A stretch of 56,200 nucleotides of DNA, taken from the NCBI GenBank assembly GCA_012031785.1, contig JAAUTG010000002.1, forward strand, positions 1 to 56,200. The letters are read 5' to 3'. Below the pieces are notes generated by a model. The model had not been told where the DNA came from and did no database searches. It saw nothing but the letters and a program-made list of their open reading frames with translations. Both the position numbers and the translations under genes were made by a program. This stretch comes from Saprospiraceae bacterium (GTDB taxonomy: Bacteria; Bacteroidota; Bacteroidia; Chitinophagales; Saprospiraceae). Within the stretch, counting starts at the first letter, position 1. Each line of letters begins with the position of its first letter. Shown here in pieces: positions 10,954 through 21,601 of the stretch.

Positions 10954-12909
10954 TTATTTTTGAATACCCTTCCAAATTATTTCTAGGTCTTTGCTGGTGG
11001 TGTAGTCTTTGGCGTAAAAATAGTTGAGGCGATTCAAGGTATCTGCATCTAAGCTCATGTTAAGATGGGATGCTGTATGCAGTACACTTGCTTTGATGGA
11101 GGGGAGTTGAGGATAACGCGCTTTGGAGGTGGCGTATCCCACCCAAGTTTTTTGCCCTAGCAGCACTTGAAAAATATGCTTGATAAATGTACCCTTGTGT
11201 CGTATCCAGATTAGATGCAAAGGCAAACTTACGAGCAACAGTAAGGCAACTCCAAGGTCTAGTAATCGCTTATTGCGTCGTTGTAGTTTTTGATTAATGT
11301 TGTATTGAATATCAATGGTGTATAATTCTCCAGTAGTGTTTTTAGAGCTACTTCCAATGATAAAATGACTTTCGGCAGGCACAATTTTATAGGCGATATT
11401 GCTGCCTAATCGTGCCATCCATTCCATAATGGTTTCAGCACTGACATCTTGTGCGCAAAAGATAATTTCTTCCACTTGATAGATTTCCACTACTTGCTCC
11501 AGTTGATGAATTGGACTTAGATAGTTTTCCTCGTTTTGTTCTTGATTTGGGGCAACAGTACCAATAAAATTTTTTTCTGCTTTTACGTGTTGCAGGAGCT
11601 GTTGCACTCTTTGGCTCTCTGCAAGATACCTACGATGACCAAATGTTTAGGTTTGGTTTTGCCGATGTGTAAGTTTTTATATTTTAAGAAATAAATTAGT
11701 AACCTGTTAGAAAGAGCGATGGCAACTGCCCAAACTGTTCCCATCACAATTAAAGCCCTAGAAAAACGATACTCTAGGGGTAAAAAACCATAAATGGCTG
11801 CAATAATAAATGTACCAACTAGCGTTCCTCTGATGGTGCGCGGTAAGTCATTAGGGCGGTCATAGCCACCATTAAAATAGATGGTTAGCAACCAAATCAG
11901 TGTATAAAGTGGGAAATTGAGGTAAGTAAGGCTAGGGCTGTAATAAAAAGCATCGTGGAAGTGATAGTTCTCCCAAAAATCTTTCAAAAAAACCAAGCCT
12001 AAAAAAATTAATATGGCATCCAAAAACGGTAAATAAAACGATTGAACTGCATTACTGAACAGGGTTAAAAATGCCCTAAAGTAGATTGCTATTTTTAAAA
12101 GTAGCACAAAAAGTAAGCCTGTTGTCCTGAAAAGTGCTTTTTAGCAAACAAAATCATTGCTTGATAAAAAGTACGGACGTAGTTCAAACTACCTTTTTTA
12201 GTGCTTTCTCCTTTGTAATGAATAATGGTCGTTTCTGGAAAGTAGTAATTCTGGTAATTTGCTAGCGTGAACCGATAAGACAGGTCAATATCTTCACCAT
12301 ACATAAAGAACTGTTCATCCAATAAGCCTACTTGATCAAGTACGGATTTGCGCATCCACATAAAAGCACCTGCCAGCACATCCACAGGATTGGTCTCAAA
12401 TTCATCCAGATGTCCCAAATGGTAGCGATTAAAAATGGGCGATTTTGGAAAAAAGCTCGACAATCCGAATGTTTTATAGAACGCAACCGCAGGAGTGGGG
12501 AACCCGCGCTTTGATTCTGGCAGAAACCGTCCTGAGCCATCAATCATGCGTACACCCAAAGCACCTGCCTCTGAATGCGCTTCCATAAAAGCATAGCACT
12601 TGTCGAAAGTATCTTCCTGCACTACGGTATCTGGATTGAGCAGTAGGATGTACTTACCACTAGCTTGGCGAATGGCTTGATTATTTGCTACCGAAAATCC
12701 ATAATTTGTTGATTAGCAATAAGTTTGACCTTTGGAAACTTCGCTCTCACCAATGCCACGGATTCATCAGAAGAATGATTATCTACGACCCAAATTTCTA
12801 CTGCCAAACGTTGAGATGCAACCTGAACTGCTTTCAAAGCTTGTTCCAAAAAGAATTGGACATTATAATTCACAATGATAACGGAGAGTTGCACTTCCGA
12901 GGTGGTCAT
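10954..12909 (-). CDS. Fused glycosyltransferase family 2 plus polytopic membrane / sugar-transferase-like C-terminal region; three frameshifts
   Basis: MTTSEVQLSVIIVNYNVQFFLEQAL...VVDNHSSDES / GFSVANNQAIRQASGKYILLLNPDTVVQ / DVLAGAFMWMRKSVLDQVGLLDEQFFMYGEDIDLSYR (GT2), continuing into LLLKIAIYFRAFLTLF...LIVMGTVWAVAIALSNRLLIYFLK and KPKHLVIVGI. Adding one t near 12705 rejoins the GT2 halves. Confidence 0.7.
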
Positions 12910-12963
12910 TATTGCTATGGTGTTTAATAAAATAGTTTAGTGTCTAATTAATGAAAAAATTAC

Positions 12964-13574
12964 TCAATCTTGTAATCTGTAAGGAACTCTTGCAATGATG
13001 GAACGTCCGAGCGTCAACTCGTCTGCATACTCAATTTCACCCCCAAAAGCAATGCCTCTGGAAAGTGTCGAGATGCGAACTTGCTCATTTTTAATGCGTT
13101 TTGAAACATAGAAAATAGTCGTGTCACCTTCGATAGTAGGATTAATTGCCATGATAATCTCTTTCACCTCGTTGCCATTAGCTCTTACTATCAAACTTTC
13201 AATATTCAGGTCATTTGGTCCGACACCTTCAATAGGAGATATTACACCACCTAGCACATGGTACAACCCTCGATATTGACCAGTATCCTCAATAGCAATA
13301 ACGTCTCTGATGGATTCCACGACGCAAATCAAACTACGATCTCGCCGTAAATCACTGCAATGGTACACACATTTTGATCCGAAATGTTGTAACACACCTC
13401 GCAATGGAGAATATTTCGTCGCATATTCCTAATCGCATCTGTGAACTGTTCAGTCACTTGTTTGTCTTGATTGATGAGGTGAAGTACCAAGCGCAATGCA
13501 GTTTTTTTCCCTATTCCAGGCAAAGAAGCAAACGCTTGTACTGCTTCCTCTATAAGTTTTGATGAAAATTGCAT
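12964..13574 (-). CDS. recR: Recombination protein RecR; one frameshift near 13350
   Basis: MQFSSKLIEEAVQAFASLPGIGKKTALRLVLHL; zinc motif [30 protein letters not shown] restored by one t; Toprim VLGGVISPIEGVGPNDLNI. Confidence 0.92.
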
Positions 13575-14046
13575 ATACGACAAAATAAATATTTGATAAT
13601 AAATGTTGGCATTTGGGCTTCGAAGGTTAGTAGTCAAGGAAATAATAATGAAAATTACGACTGCTTTGATGACACTCAAAAAGTAAGGCTCAAATTATCA
13701 ACGGTTTAGCCATCTTGTATGGCTTCTTATTAATCCTAAAAAGCTACTCCCTCTGAACATCCTATGCTGACGAACAAAACGCAAATGTATTGAATCAAGA
13801 TAGTATTTTAGGTACTAAAAAGTATTCTTGGAATAATTGCTAGATAGAACAAGAAATATTGCATTTTTGCAAACGAAACAATGGGAACACAACTAGCTGC
13901 CATTTCAACTTTCAATTACTAGTCAACCTAATAAAAGGTTCGTTGGTTGTTAAACTCATAGAAATTATAAAACTTTATCTAAGTTGCTTCCCTGAAGCAA
14001 CTTTACGATATAACATTTATTACTTATTCAAAATACGAAATAAATT

Positions 14047-15345
14047 ATGGCTGAAGTGATTACAATGCCTCGAATGAGTGACACCATGATAGAAGGCAAC
14101 ATTGTGGGTTGGAGGAAAAAAGAAGGCGATAGCGTGGAGGTTGGTGAATTGCTTGCGGAAATCGAGACAGACAAAGCAACAATGGATTTTGATAGCCCTG
14201 CGGATGGCGTACTATTGCACATCGCGATTAAAGAAGGTTCAGTACCAATTGATGCGGTTATTGCAGTTATTGGCGAAGCGGGCGAAGATTGGAAATCGGC
14301 TATTGCTTCAAAAGGCACGGTGTCTGATACTACCCCTGATAGCGCGCCTGAGTCTTCAAGTCCAGCAGCAGCAATTCAAGTCGTTGCGAGCAGCAATTCA
14401 GATACGGAGGCAAGAATCAAGGCTTCTCCACTAGCAAAAAGTATTGCAAAAGAAGCAGGCATTGACCTAACTGCTGTAAAAGGAAGTGGTGACCATGGCA
14501 GAATTGTGAAGAAAGATTTGGAAGCGATGATAAGCGCACCTGCTCCAGCCGTGACCATACCAGTATCCGTTCCAAAAGCAATTGTAGAGACTCCAGCGCC
14601 AAAACCAGCACCTGAAAAAGCAGTAGAACCAGCAATTGTGCCATTCACTTTCTCTGGTGTGGGTAATAACTACGAGGATGTGGCGGTAAGCCAAATGCGC
14701 AAAACAATCGCTCGTCGTCTAGGAGAAAGTAAATTTTCTGCACCACATTTCTATCTTACCATTGAGATTGATATGGATAAAGCAACCCAGTTGCGCAAGC
14801 AGTTGAACGAAGTAGCTCCCGTAAAACTATCTTTCAATGATTTAGTTATCAAGGCTGCATCAGTTACATTAAAACAGCATCCAGCTATCAATTCTTCTTG
14901 GATGGGTGACCATCTACGTATCAACAAAGATGTAAATATTGGTGTGGCAGTAGCAGTAGAAGAAGGTTTACTTGTGCCTGTTATTCGATATGCAGATATT
15001 AAAACGCTGTCACAAATCAACACAGAAGTAAAAGAATTAGCAGGTAAGGCGAAAAATAGAAAATTACAGCCACAAGAAATGCAAGGCAATACCTTCACCA
15101 TTTCTAACTTGGGAATGTTCGGAATTGAAGAGTTTACAGCCATCATCAATCCACCAGATGCTTGTATCCTTGCTGTGGGTAGCATTATAGAAAAACCAGT
15201 CGTGAAAGACGGTAATATTGTGATTGGTCAGCGCATGAAAGTAACTTTATCTTGCGACCACAGAGTGGTGGACGGTGCAAAAGGAGCTGCATTTTTACAA
15301 ACTTTTAAGCAAATTTTGGAAGATCCTATTCGCTTGTTAGTATAA
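14047..15345 (+). CDS. Dihydrolipoamide acetyltransferase (E2) of pyruvate/2-oxoacid dehydrogenase
   Basis: Intact; lipoyl domain EIETDKATMDFDSP, peripheral-subunit-binding domain ASPLAKSIAKEAGIDLTAVKGSGDHGRIVKKDLE, catalytic LSCDHRVVDGAKGAAFLQTFKQILEDP. Confidence 0.93.
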   Translation: MAEVITMPRMSDTMIEGNIVGWRKKEGDSVEVGELLAEIETDKATMDFDSPADGVLLHIAIKEGSVPIDAVIAVIGEAGEDWKSAIASKGTVSDTTPDSAPESSSPAAAIQVVASSNSDTEARIKASPLAKSIAKEAGIDLTAVKGSGDHGRIVKKDLEAMISAPAPAVTIPVSVPKAIVETPAPKPAPEKAVEPAIVPFTFSGVGNNYEDVAVSQMRKTIARRLGESKFSAPHFYLTIEIDMDKATQLRKQLNEVAPVKLSFNDLVIKAASVTLKQHPAINSSWMGDHLRINKDVNIGVAVAVEEGLLVPVIRYADIKTLSQINTEVKELAGKAKNRKLQPQEMQGNTFTISNLGMFGIEEFTAIINPPDACILAVGSIIEKPVVKDGNIVIGQRMKVTLSCDHRVVDGAKGAAFLQTFKQILEDPIRLLV

Positions 15346-15363
15346 ACTTGGCTATTTACGACA

Positions 15364-15398
15364 GATGGACAGGCATTTTCTAAACATGTTTGTCCATC
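15364..15398 (+). terminator. Stem-loop after the E2 gene
   Basis: gatggacaggca / tgtttgtccatc, 12-bp stem with two G-U pairs, 11-nt loop. Confidence 0.5.
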
Positions 15399-15429
15399 AA
15401 GCAATACGCCAAAATATTTATCAACTGAT

Positions 15430-15498
15430 GTTACGCGGTGCGCTATTTGCTTACTAAAAGGTTTTCACACACTTGCACTTGCATAGCGTGCTTACAAC
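15430..15498. repeat. Dispersed imperfect palindrome, copy B
   Basis: gttacgcggtgcgctatttgcttactaaaaggttttc...gcatagcgtgcttacaac; interior resembles copy A (actattttgctttttaaaaaaggttttc). Confidence 0.45.
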
Positions 15499-15593
15499 CC
15501 GAGATTGCCAGAAATGGTTATAGTTGGGTAAACGATGAAAAACAAAAATAAAATTGCGCAACATGAGTTATCAAGTAATATTTAAAGCATTGA

Positions 15594-15956
15594 TTGATGA
15601 AAAAAACGTTAATAATTGGAGCAAGTACCAACCCTGAAAGAACTGCCTACACCGCCATTCAACGTCTTGTAAAAGCTGGGCACGAGGTAATAGCCGTGGG
15701 TACCAAATCAGGAGAGGTGGCAGGTGTTACTATTCATACCCAAGCACCTGAAATAGGAGATGTAAACACAGTTTCCCTTTATGTCAACCCAGATATTCAG
15801 CAAACCTACTACGATTATCTTCTTCACCTGAAGCCCAAGCGCATACTCTTTAATCCTGGAACAGAAAATCCGCAATTTGCTCATCAAGCCCAGTTGCAAG
15901 GTATCGAAACTGAATTTGCCTGTACGTTGGTGCTATTGGCGACGGGTACGTACTAA
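15594..15956 (+). CDS. CoA-binding domain protein (YccU-like)
   Basis: MKKTLIIGASTNPERTAYTAIQRLVKAGHEVIAVG...LHLKPKRILFNPGTENPQF. Confidence 0.8.
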   Translation: MMKKTLIIGASTNPERTAYTAIQRLVKAGHEVIAVGTKSGEVAGVTIHTQAPEIGDVNTVSLYVNPDIQQTYYDYLLHLKPKRILFNPGTENPQFAHQAQLQGIETEFACTLVLLATGTY

Positions 15957-16117
15957 TATTTCTTAAACCTATTTTCGTAAAAAAAATAAAGCAATCAAAG
16001 ACATCAAGCGAATACTAAAAATAGTTAATTTTGTTCTTTAATTAATGAACAACTCCCAATTTTGTGCCACCATCAACAAGAACGGTCAAACAATTACTCA
16101 CTCAACTAGACCACAGC

Positions 16118-17992
16118 ATGAGAAAATACTTTTTGGGAATAACTATTTTGAGCTTACTGCTCGGTTGTCAGGTTTCAGAAAAACGACTAGACGCAGAAGT
16201 GCTAGTGATAGGAGAAGGTACTGGAGCTACGACTGCCGCTATTCAAGCAGCACGTAGTGGTGCAAAAACAATTTTAGTAACCCCCTTACCTTGGCTAGGC
16301 GGTATGTTAACTTCTGCAGGAGTAAGTGCAATTGATGGCAACCATCAATTACCATCAGGTCTTTGGGGCGAGTTCAGGGATTCTTTGCGCAAATATTATG
16401 GTAGCGCAGAAGCCCTTTCCACAGGCTGGGTGAGTTATACTTTGTTTGAGCCACACGTAGGAGCGTATTATTGGAAGCAAATGGCTGAAAAAGAGCCTAA
16501 CCTAACTATCTTATATAGTGCTACTTACACTTCAATTCAAAAAGAAAAAAAATGGCTAGTGGAGGTAGCGCAGAATGGACAAAAACAAACCATTTCAGCG
16601 TATATTTTGATTGATGGCACGGATTTAGGTGACGTGGCAGCAAAAGCAGGAGTAACTTACGACGTGGGGATGGATGCACGCGCCGAAACAGGCGAAACCA
16701 TGGCACCAGAGAAAGCCAACGATATTATACAGGATTTAACCTATGCAGTTATCTTGAAAGATTATGGCACACAAGCCGATAAAACGATTGCTAAACCAAT
16801 GGGTTACAATGCAGCACAGTTTCATTGCGCTTGCCAAACTCATTGTGAAGATACGCTCGCCAAACCACATCCTTGCGAAACCATGCTGACTTATGCAAAG
16901 TTACCCAACAATAAATACATGATTAATTGGCCCATCAAAGGGAATGACTATTATGTAAATATTATTGAGCTAGATGTCGCGGCGCGAGCAGCAGCCCTAG
17001 AAAAAGCTAAAAATAAAACCTTACAATTCGTTTACTACCTTCAAACTGAATTGGGATTCAATTACTTGGGTATTGCCGATGATGAATTTCCCACATCTGA
17101 TGGTTTGGCGTTGATGCCTTACCACCGAGAAGGTCGGCGAACGCATGGCTTAGTACAATTAAACGTGAATCACATTTTGCAACCTTATGATTATAATTTG
17201 TACCGCACAGGCATTGCAGTAGGAGATTATCCAATTGACCACCATCACTACGAGCGTCCTGATGCACCAACAATTGATTTTCCCAAAGTACCTTCTTTTA
17301 GCATTCCTCTTGGCGCGTTAATACCGAAAGATATAGACCATTTACTCGTTGCGGACAAAGCCATTTCCGTCACCAATATCGTCAATGGAGCATCGCGTTT
17401 GCAACCCGTTGTCATTCAAATTGGACAAGTAGCAGGGCTGGTTGCGGCAATGGCAGTCCAAACACAAACTTCTCCAAAAGCACTAAATGTCAGAGCTATA
17501 CAGGAAAACTTGTTAGCTATTGATGGCTATTTATTGCCCTTCATAGACGTATCGCCAACGCATCCACACTTTGAGACTATTCAAAAAATAGGTGCAACGG
17601 GTTGGTTACAGGGTCGAGGTGTACCTTACAAATGGGCAAATCAAACTTGGTTTGACCCTGATAGCACCCTTAGCCTAGAAACCTTTTTACATGGCGCGAA
17701 GCAGTACGGAATTGACGCTTCACACGATATAAAGACCTCCACTCCATTGACTATTGCTGATGCCATTGACTTTCTATTTAAAAACACACAACTGGAAAAT
17801 GACTTTTCTAGTTCAGACTTACAAACCCTTACTCACCAAGTAGAAACTGCTTGGACAAGTGTTTGGCAATTAAATAACTTTGAGCCTCAACGCCCCATCA
17901 CACGCATTGAACTTGCTGTTCTACTTGATAAATTACTCAACCCATGGAAAAAAGAAATTAATAGCGCAGGAAATTGGTTGACTAGGAAGTGA
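16118..17992 (+). CDS. FAD-dependent oxidoreductase, predicted lipoprotein
   Basis: MRKYFLGITILSLLLGC lipobox; dinucleotide-binding VLVIGEGTGATTAAIQAARSGAKTILVTPLPWLGGMLTSAGVSAIDGN. Better start at 16118 than at 16064. Confidence 0.8.
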   Translation: MRKYFLGITILSLLLGCQVSEKRLDAEVLVIGEGTGATTAAIQAARSGAKTILVTPLPWLGGMLTSAGVSAIDGNHQLPSGLWGEFRDSLRKYYGSAEALSTGWVSYTLFEPHVGAYYWKQMAEKEPNLTILYSATYTSIQKEKKWLVEVAQNGQKQTISAYILIDGTDLGDVAAKAGVTYDVGMDARAETGETMAPEKANDIIQDLTYAVILKDYGTQADKTIAKPMGYNAAQFHCACQTHCEDTLAKPHPCETMLTYAKLPNNKYMINWPIKGNDYYVNIIELDVAARAAALEKAKNKTLQFVYYLQTELGFNYLGIADDEFPTSDGLALMPYHREGRRTHGLVQLNVNHILQPYDYNLYRTGIAVGDYPIDHHHYERPDAPTIDFPKVPSFSIPLGALIPKDIDHLLVADKAISVTNIVNGASRLQPVVIQIGQVAGLVAAMAVQTQTSPKALNVRAIQENLLAIDGYLLPFIDVSPTHPHFETIQKIGATGWLQGRGVPYKWANQTWFDPDSTLSLETFLHGAKQYGIDASHDIKTSTPLTIADAIDFLFKNTQLENDFSSSDLQTLTHQVETAWTSVWQLNNFEPQRPITRIELAVLLDKLLNPWKKEINSAGNWLTRK

Positions 17993-18116
17993 AGAACCAA
18001 CGTAACTGCCTCTAAAGAATGATCAGTAAATGAAAAATACCAAAACGCATCATTAGCTGAGTTTTGTCATTTATTCCCAAAAAAATAATACAAAGTCAAA
18101 TAGATCACTATTTACT

Positions 18117-20351
18117 ATGAAAAAATACCCATTCTTGTTGTTTACTGCTATTTGTTTTTGGGGGTGCCAGAAGCCTGATAAAGTAAATTCCACGACCAAT
18201 TTAGCGGCTTACGTCAATCCATTTATAGGTACAGGCGCACATGGCCACACTTTTCCGGGTGCCACTTTACCTTTTGGTATGGTACAATTAAGCCCGGATA
18301 CTCGTTTGCCAGGTTGGGATGCGTCTAGTGGCTATCATTTTTCGGATAGTACCTTATATGGATTTTCGCATACCCATTTAAGCGGAACAGGCATTGGGGA
18401 CATGGGAGATATACTTTTGCTACCATTTACAGGTGAAGTCAGCGATTCTTTATTGGCTACCTTCAGTAAAAGTCAAGAAACTGCTCGTGCTGGCTACTAT
18501 CAAGTATATCTCAACAATTTCGGCGTGAAAGCAGAACTTACTGCGACGCTCCGAACAGGAATGCACCGCTACACCTTCCTTCCTAACGCCACCCCGAAAT
18601 TACTGATTGATTTAGCTCATGTATTGCAAGCGAATTGGGGGCATCAAAGCTTACTAGGCGAACTAGAATTAGTGGATAGCGTTACCATTAGAGGTAAGCG
18701 CGTTTCTTCTGGTTGGGCTTATGACCACCCTGTCTATTTTGTGATGCAGTTTTCTAAACCTTTTAACTTGATCAAAGCCACAGATAGAGGAAAGAACCTA
18801 TCCAGTCTTTATAAAAGTGGCAAAGAATTAAAAGCCTACTTGCAGTTCAAAGCAGACCTTCAAAATGAGTTGATTATCAAAACAGGTATTTCTCCAGTGA
18901 GTATGTCAGGAGCTATGCTGAATTTGAAAGCAGAGAACCCTAACTGGGATTTTGATGCTATCCAACAAGAAGCAACAGGGATTTGGGAAACTGAGCTGCG
19001 CAAAATTGAAATTCAAAGCTCCGATGAGGCAGTGAAAGAAAATTTTTACACTGCTTTATACCACTCCATGCTTGCGCCCATGTTGGCACAAGACATAGAC
19101 GGAAAATATCGAGGCATGGATAAACAAATTCACCAAGCTGCTGATGGCTATGTTAATTATACTGTATTTTCTTTGTGGGATACATTTCGCGCGCTACATC
19201 CATTGATGAACATGATTGATAGAAAACACAGTAACGAATGGGTAAAAACGCTGCTTCAAAAATACCGCGAAGGTGGTGTGCTTCCAAAATGGGAATTGGC
19301 TTCTAATTACACTGGGACAATGGTGGGTTATCCTTCCGTAGCCGTAATTGCAGATGCACTGGCTAAAGGAATTGATGAGTTTGATGTCCAGTTGGCTCTA
19401 CAGGCAGCTGTTATAAGTTCCAACTACCATCCAGAAATTACCGCTCGGCTAGTAGAACCAAGAGCTTTAGAAGTGCTTCCCAAACACCTTGATTTTATTG
19501 AAAAAATAGGTTTTATACCTACGGACTCCATTAGTCAATCTGTTTCTTACGGCTTGGAATGTGCTTATTACGATTGGTGTATTGCTCAAATCGCTGAGCG
19601 CGCTGGCAATACAGTCATCGCTGAAAAATATAAAAAGCGTTCCACCTTCTATCAAGCCTACTTCGACCCTAAAATTGGATTTATGCGAGGTAAACTAGCA
19701 AACGGACAATGGAAAATCCCATTTGATCCTTACCATTCTGAGTTGGAGGGTAGCGAATTTGTGGAAGGCAATGCTTGGCAATGGATGTGGTTTGTTCCCC
19801 ACGATGTGGAAGGTTATATTGCGCTAATGGGTGGCAAAGCAGCATTTGCTCAAAAATTAGACGAATTATTCAGTGCAGATTCTGAAATAACAGGTGAAGT
19901 TGTGCCAGCAGATATTTCGGGTTTAATTGGGCAGTATGCGCATGGGAATGAACCTAGTCATCATGTTGCTCATTTTTATAATTATGTTGATCAACCTGCA
20001 AAAACACAAACTCGACTCGACGAGGTACTGTATAATTTATACACTCCCACGCCAGAAGGTATTTCTGGCAATGAGGATTGTGGTGCAATGTCTGCTTGGT
20101 ATATTTTGAATGCTTTAGGATTTTATCCCGTTTGTCCTGGAAGTAGCACTTATTCTATTGGGCGACCTTTGGTGGAAGCAGCTACTATTTATTTGGAAAA
20201 TGGGAAAGTCATTCACATCAAAGTCAATAATAACAGCCGTCAAAATAAACTCATTGAGCGGATGGAACTTAACGGAAAGCCACTTATTCGTCCTTTTTTT
20301 GAGCATGAAGCGATAGCGGATGGTGGTGTGTTAGAATTTTGGATGAAATAA
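18117..20351 (+). CDS. GH92 family glycoside hydrolase (putative alpha-mannosidase), predicted lipoprotein
   Basis: AAYVNPFIGTGAHGHTFPGATLPFGMVQLSPDTR; YTVFSLWDTFRALHPL; GNEPSHHVAHFYNYV; GNEDCGAMSAWYILNALGFYPVCPGS are GH92 hallmarks. Confidence 0.94.
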   Translation: MKKYPFLLFTAICFWGCQKPDKVNSTTNLAAYVNPFIGTGAHGHTFPGATLPFGMVQLSPDTRLPGWDASSGYHFSDSTLYGFSHTHLSGTGIGDMGDILLLPFTGEVSDSLLATFSKSQETARAGYYQVYLNNFGVKAELTATLRTGMHRYTFLPNATPKLLIDLAHVLQANWGHQSLLGELELVDSVTIRGKRVSSGWAYDHPVYFVMQFSKPFNLIKATDRGKNLSSLYKSGKELKAYLQFKADLQNELIIKTGISPVSMSGAMLNLKAENPNWDFDAIQQEATGIWETELRKIEIQSSDEAVKENFYTALYHSMLAPMLAQDIDGKYRGMDKQIHQAADGYVNYTVFSLWDTFRALHPLMNMIDRKHSNEWVKTLLQKYREGGVLPKWELASNYTGTMVGYPSVAVIADALAKGIDEFDVQLALQAAVISSNYHPEITARLVEPRALEVLPKHLDFIEKIGFIPTDSISQSVSYGLECAYYDWCIAQIAERAGNTVIAEKYKKRSTFYQAYFDPKIGFMRGKLANGQWKIPFDPYHSELEGSEFVEGNAWQWMWFVPHDVEGYIALMGGKAAFAQKLDELFSADSEITGEVVPADISGLIGQYAHGNEPSHHVAHFYNYVDQPAKTQTRLDEVLYNLYTPTPEGISGNEDCGAMSAWYILNALGFYPVCPGSSTYSIGRPLVEAATIYLENGKVIHIKVNNNSRQNKLIERMELNGKPLIRPFFEHEAIADGGVLEFWMK

Positions 20352-20642
20352 ATGACCGATTGTGCAAAGTCTCTAATTTTAGAAGCTGGACGACTAAATA
20401 GGTGTAACGATTAAATCGCCGTTTCTAAAACATGAGCTTCATAAATACTGGTAGCTTTTCAATTTTACTAGTATCACTTAATTAATCATACCCACTTAAA
20501 ATAGGTATGATATAAGATTTTAAGATTGATTATCAAATTTTTAAAAAATTAATAATCAATTACTTAAATATTTTTTTAACAAATAAATTTATCATCAATT
20601 CATCGTTCAGCTACTAATTTTTACATCAACAATTAAATAACC

Positions 20643-21368
20643 ATGACATCACAAATATTCTTTGAGGCAGAAGGTTTTTGCGTAGTAAAAAATATATTAA
20701 ACGAAGTAGAAATCGGACACTATATAGAATTGTACGATGAACTTTTGGAAACTACTAAACATCGTCCTGACATTCGCTCTGATTTGTCAGGACAAGTGAC
20801 AAAAGTGGGTACAGAAAAAATCACACAGATTATGCGTCCTTCGCTTTTAAACCCAAATTTATTAGAGATGCCTTTACATCAAAAAGCCTTGCAGTGGGCA
20901 AAACTATTGCTAGGCAGTGATATGGCGCTCGATTTTGATATGCTCATCAACAAAGCACCTCATACACAAGCACCTACACCTTGGCATCAAGACGAAGCCT
21001 ACTGGATTAATATGCCAGACAAACGAGCAGTGAGTTGTTGGGTTGCTTTAGATGAAAGCACCCAAGAAAATGGTGCGATGTGGTTTATTCCCCAATCTCA
21101 CTTGCATTCACTTCGTCAACATCAGCAGCAGGTGGAAGGAGGACCTCTAGTTTGCGAGGCGAGCGAAGCAGAAGCAGTTTGTGTGGCATTGCAATCAGGT
21201 TCTTGCTCTTTTCATCATGGCAGGACGGTGCATTACAGCAGAGGAAACTCTACCAACGGTAATCGCAGGGCTTTTATTCTCAACTTTCGGCCCGCAGCTA
21301 TGATTGAGTATGAGCGCGAAAGAGGGTTCGACCACTTGGGAAATCGTGAAGCAAGAGCGAATAAATAA
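20643..21368 (+). CDS. Phytanoyl-CoA dioxygenase (PhyH) family Fe(II)/2-oxoglutarate oxygenase
   Basis: PWHQDEAYW (HxD) and SCSFHHGRTVHYSRGN (distal His) motifs; intact. Confidence 0.85.
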   Translation: MTSQIFFEAEGFCVVKNILNEVEIGHYIELYDELLETTKHRPDIRSDLSGQVTKVGTEKITQIMRPSLLNPNLLEMPLHQKALQWAKLLLGSDMALDFDMLINKAPHTQAPTPWHQDEAYWINMPDKRAVSCWVALDESTQENGAMWFIPQSHLHSLRQHQQQVEGGPLVCEASEAEAVCVALQSGSCSFHHGRTVHYSRGNSTNGNRRAFILNFRPAAMIEYERERGFDHLGNREARANK

Positions 21369-21474
21369 AACTAAAATATTATGTTGTTCGTCTTTAGCTT
21401 TTGGTTGATGTCCGCAATTGAATTTCAAACAGGAATGGTTGGCATACAAGAAAACCACACCACCACAGTTGCCT

Positions 21475-21497
21475 TTTTGTAGATTATTTCTACAAAA
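21475..21497. terminator. Short stem-loop between convergent genes
   Basis: ttttgtaga / tctacaaaa with a 5-nt loop. Confidence 0.35.
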
Positions 21498-21601
21498 GTG
21501 ACAAGCCTAAAGTTCTTAAAATGAACTTCAATGAACATGATTGGAGAATTTCTACCGTTAAAAAGCACGGAAGGATAGCTAAATAGCCACCAGTTATATC
21601 T

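Noticed and set aside
13859-14059. 66-aa + ORF before E2
   Set aside because: Low-complexity AT-rich translation overlapping the E2 start region; no support for coding.
14376-15185. Minus-strand ORFs (90, 75, 75 and 144 aa) inside the E2 gene
   Set aside because: Antisense shadows of an intact, well-conserved E2 coding sequence.
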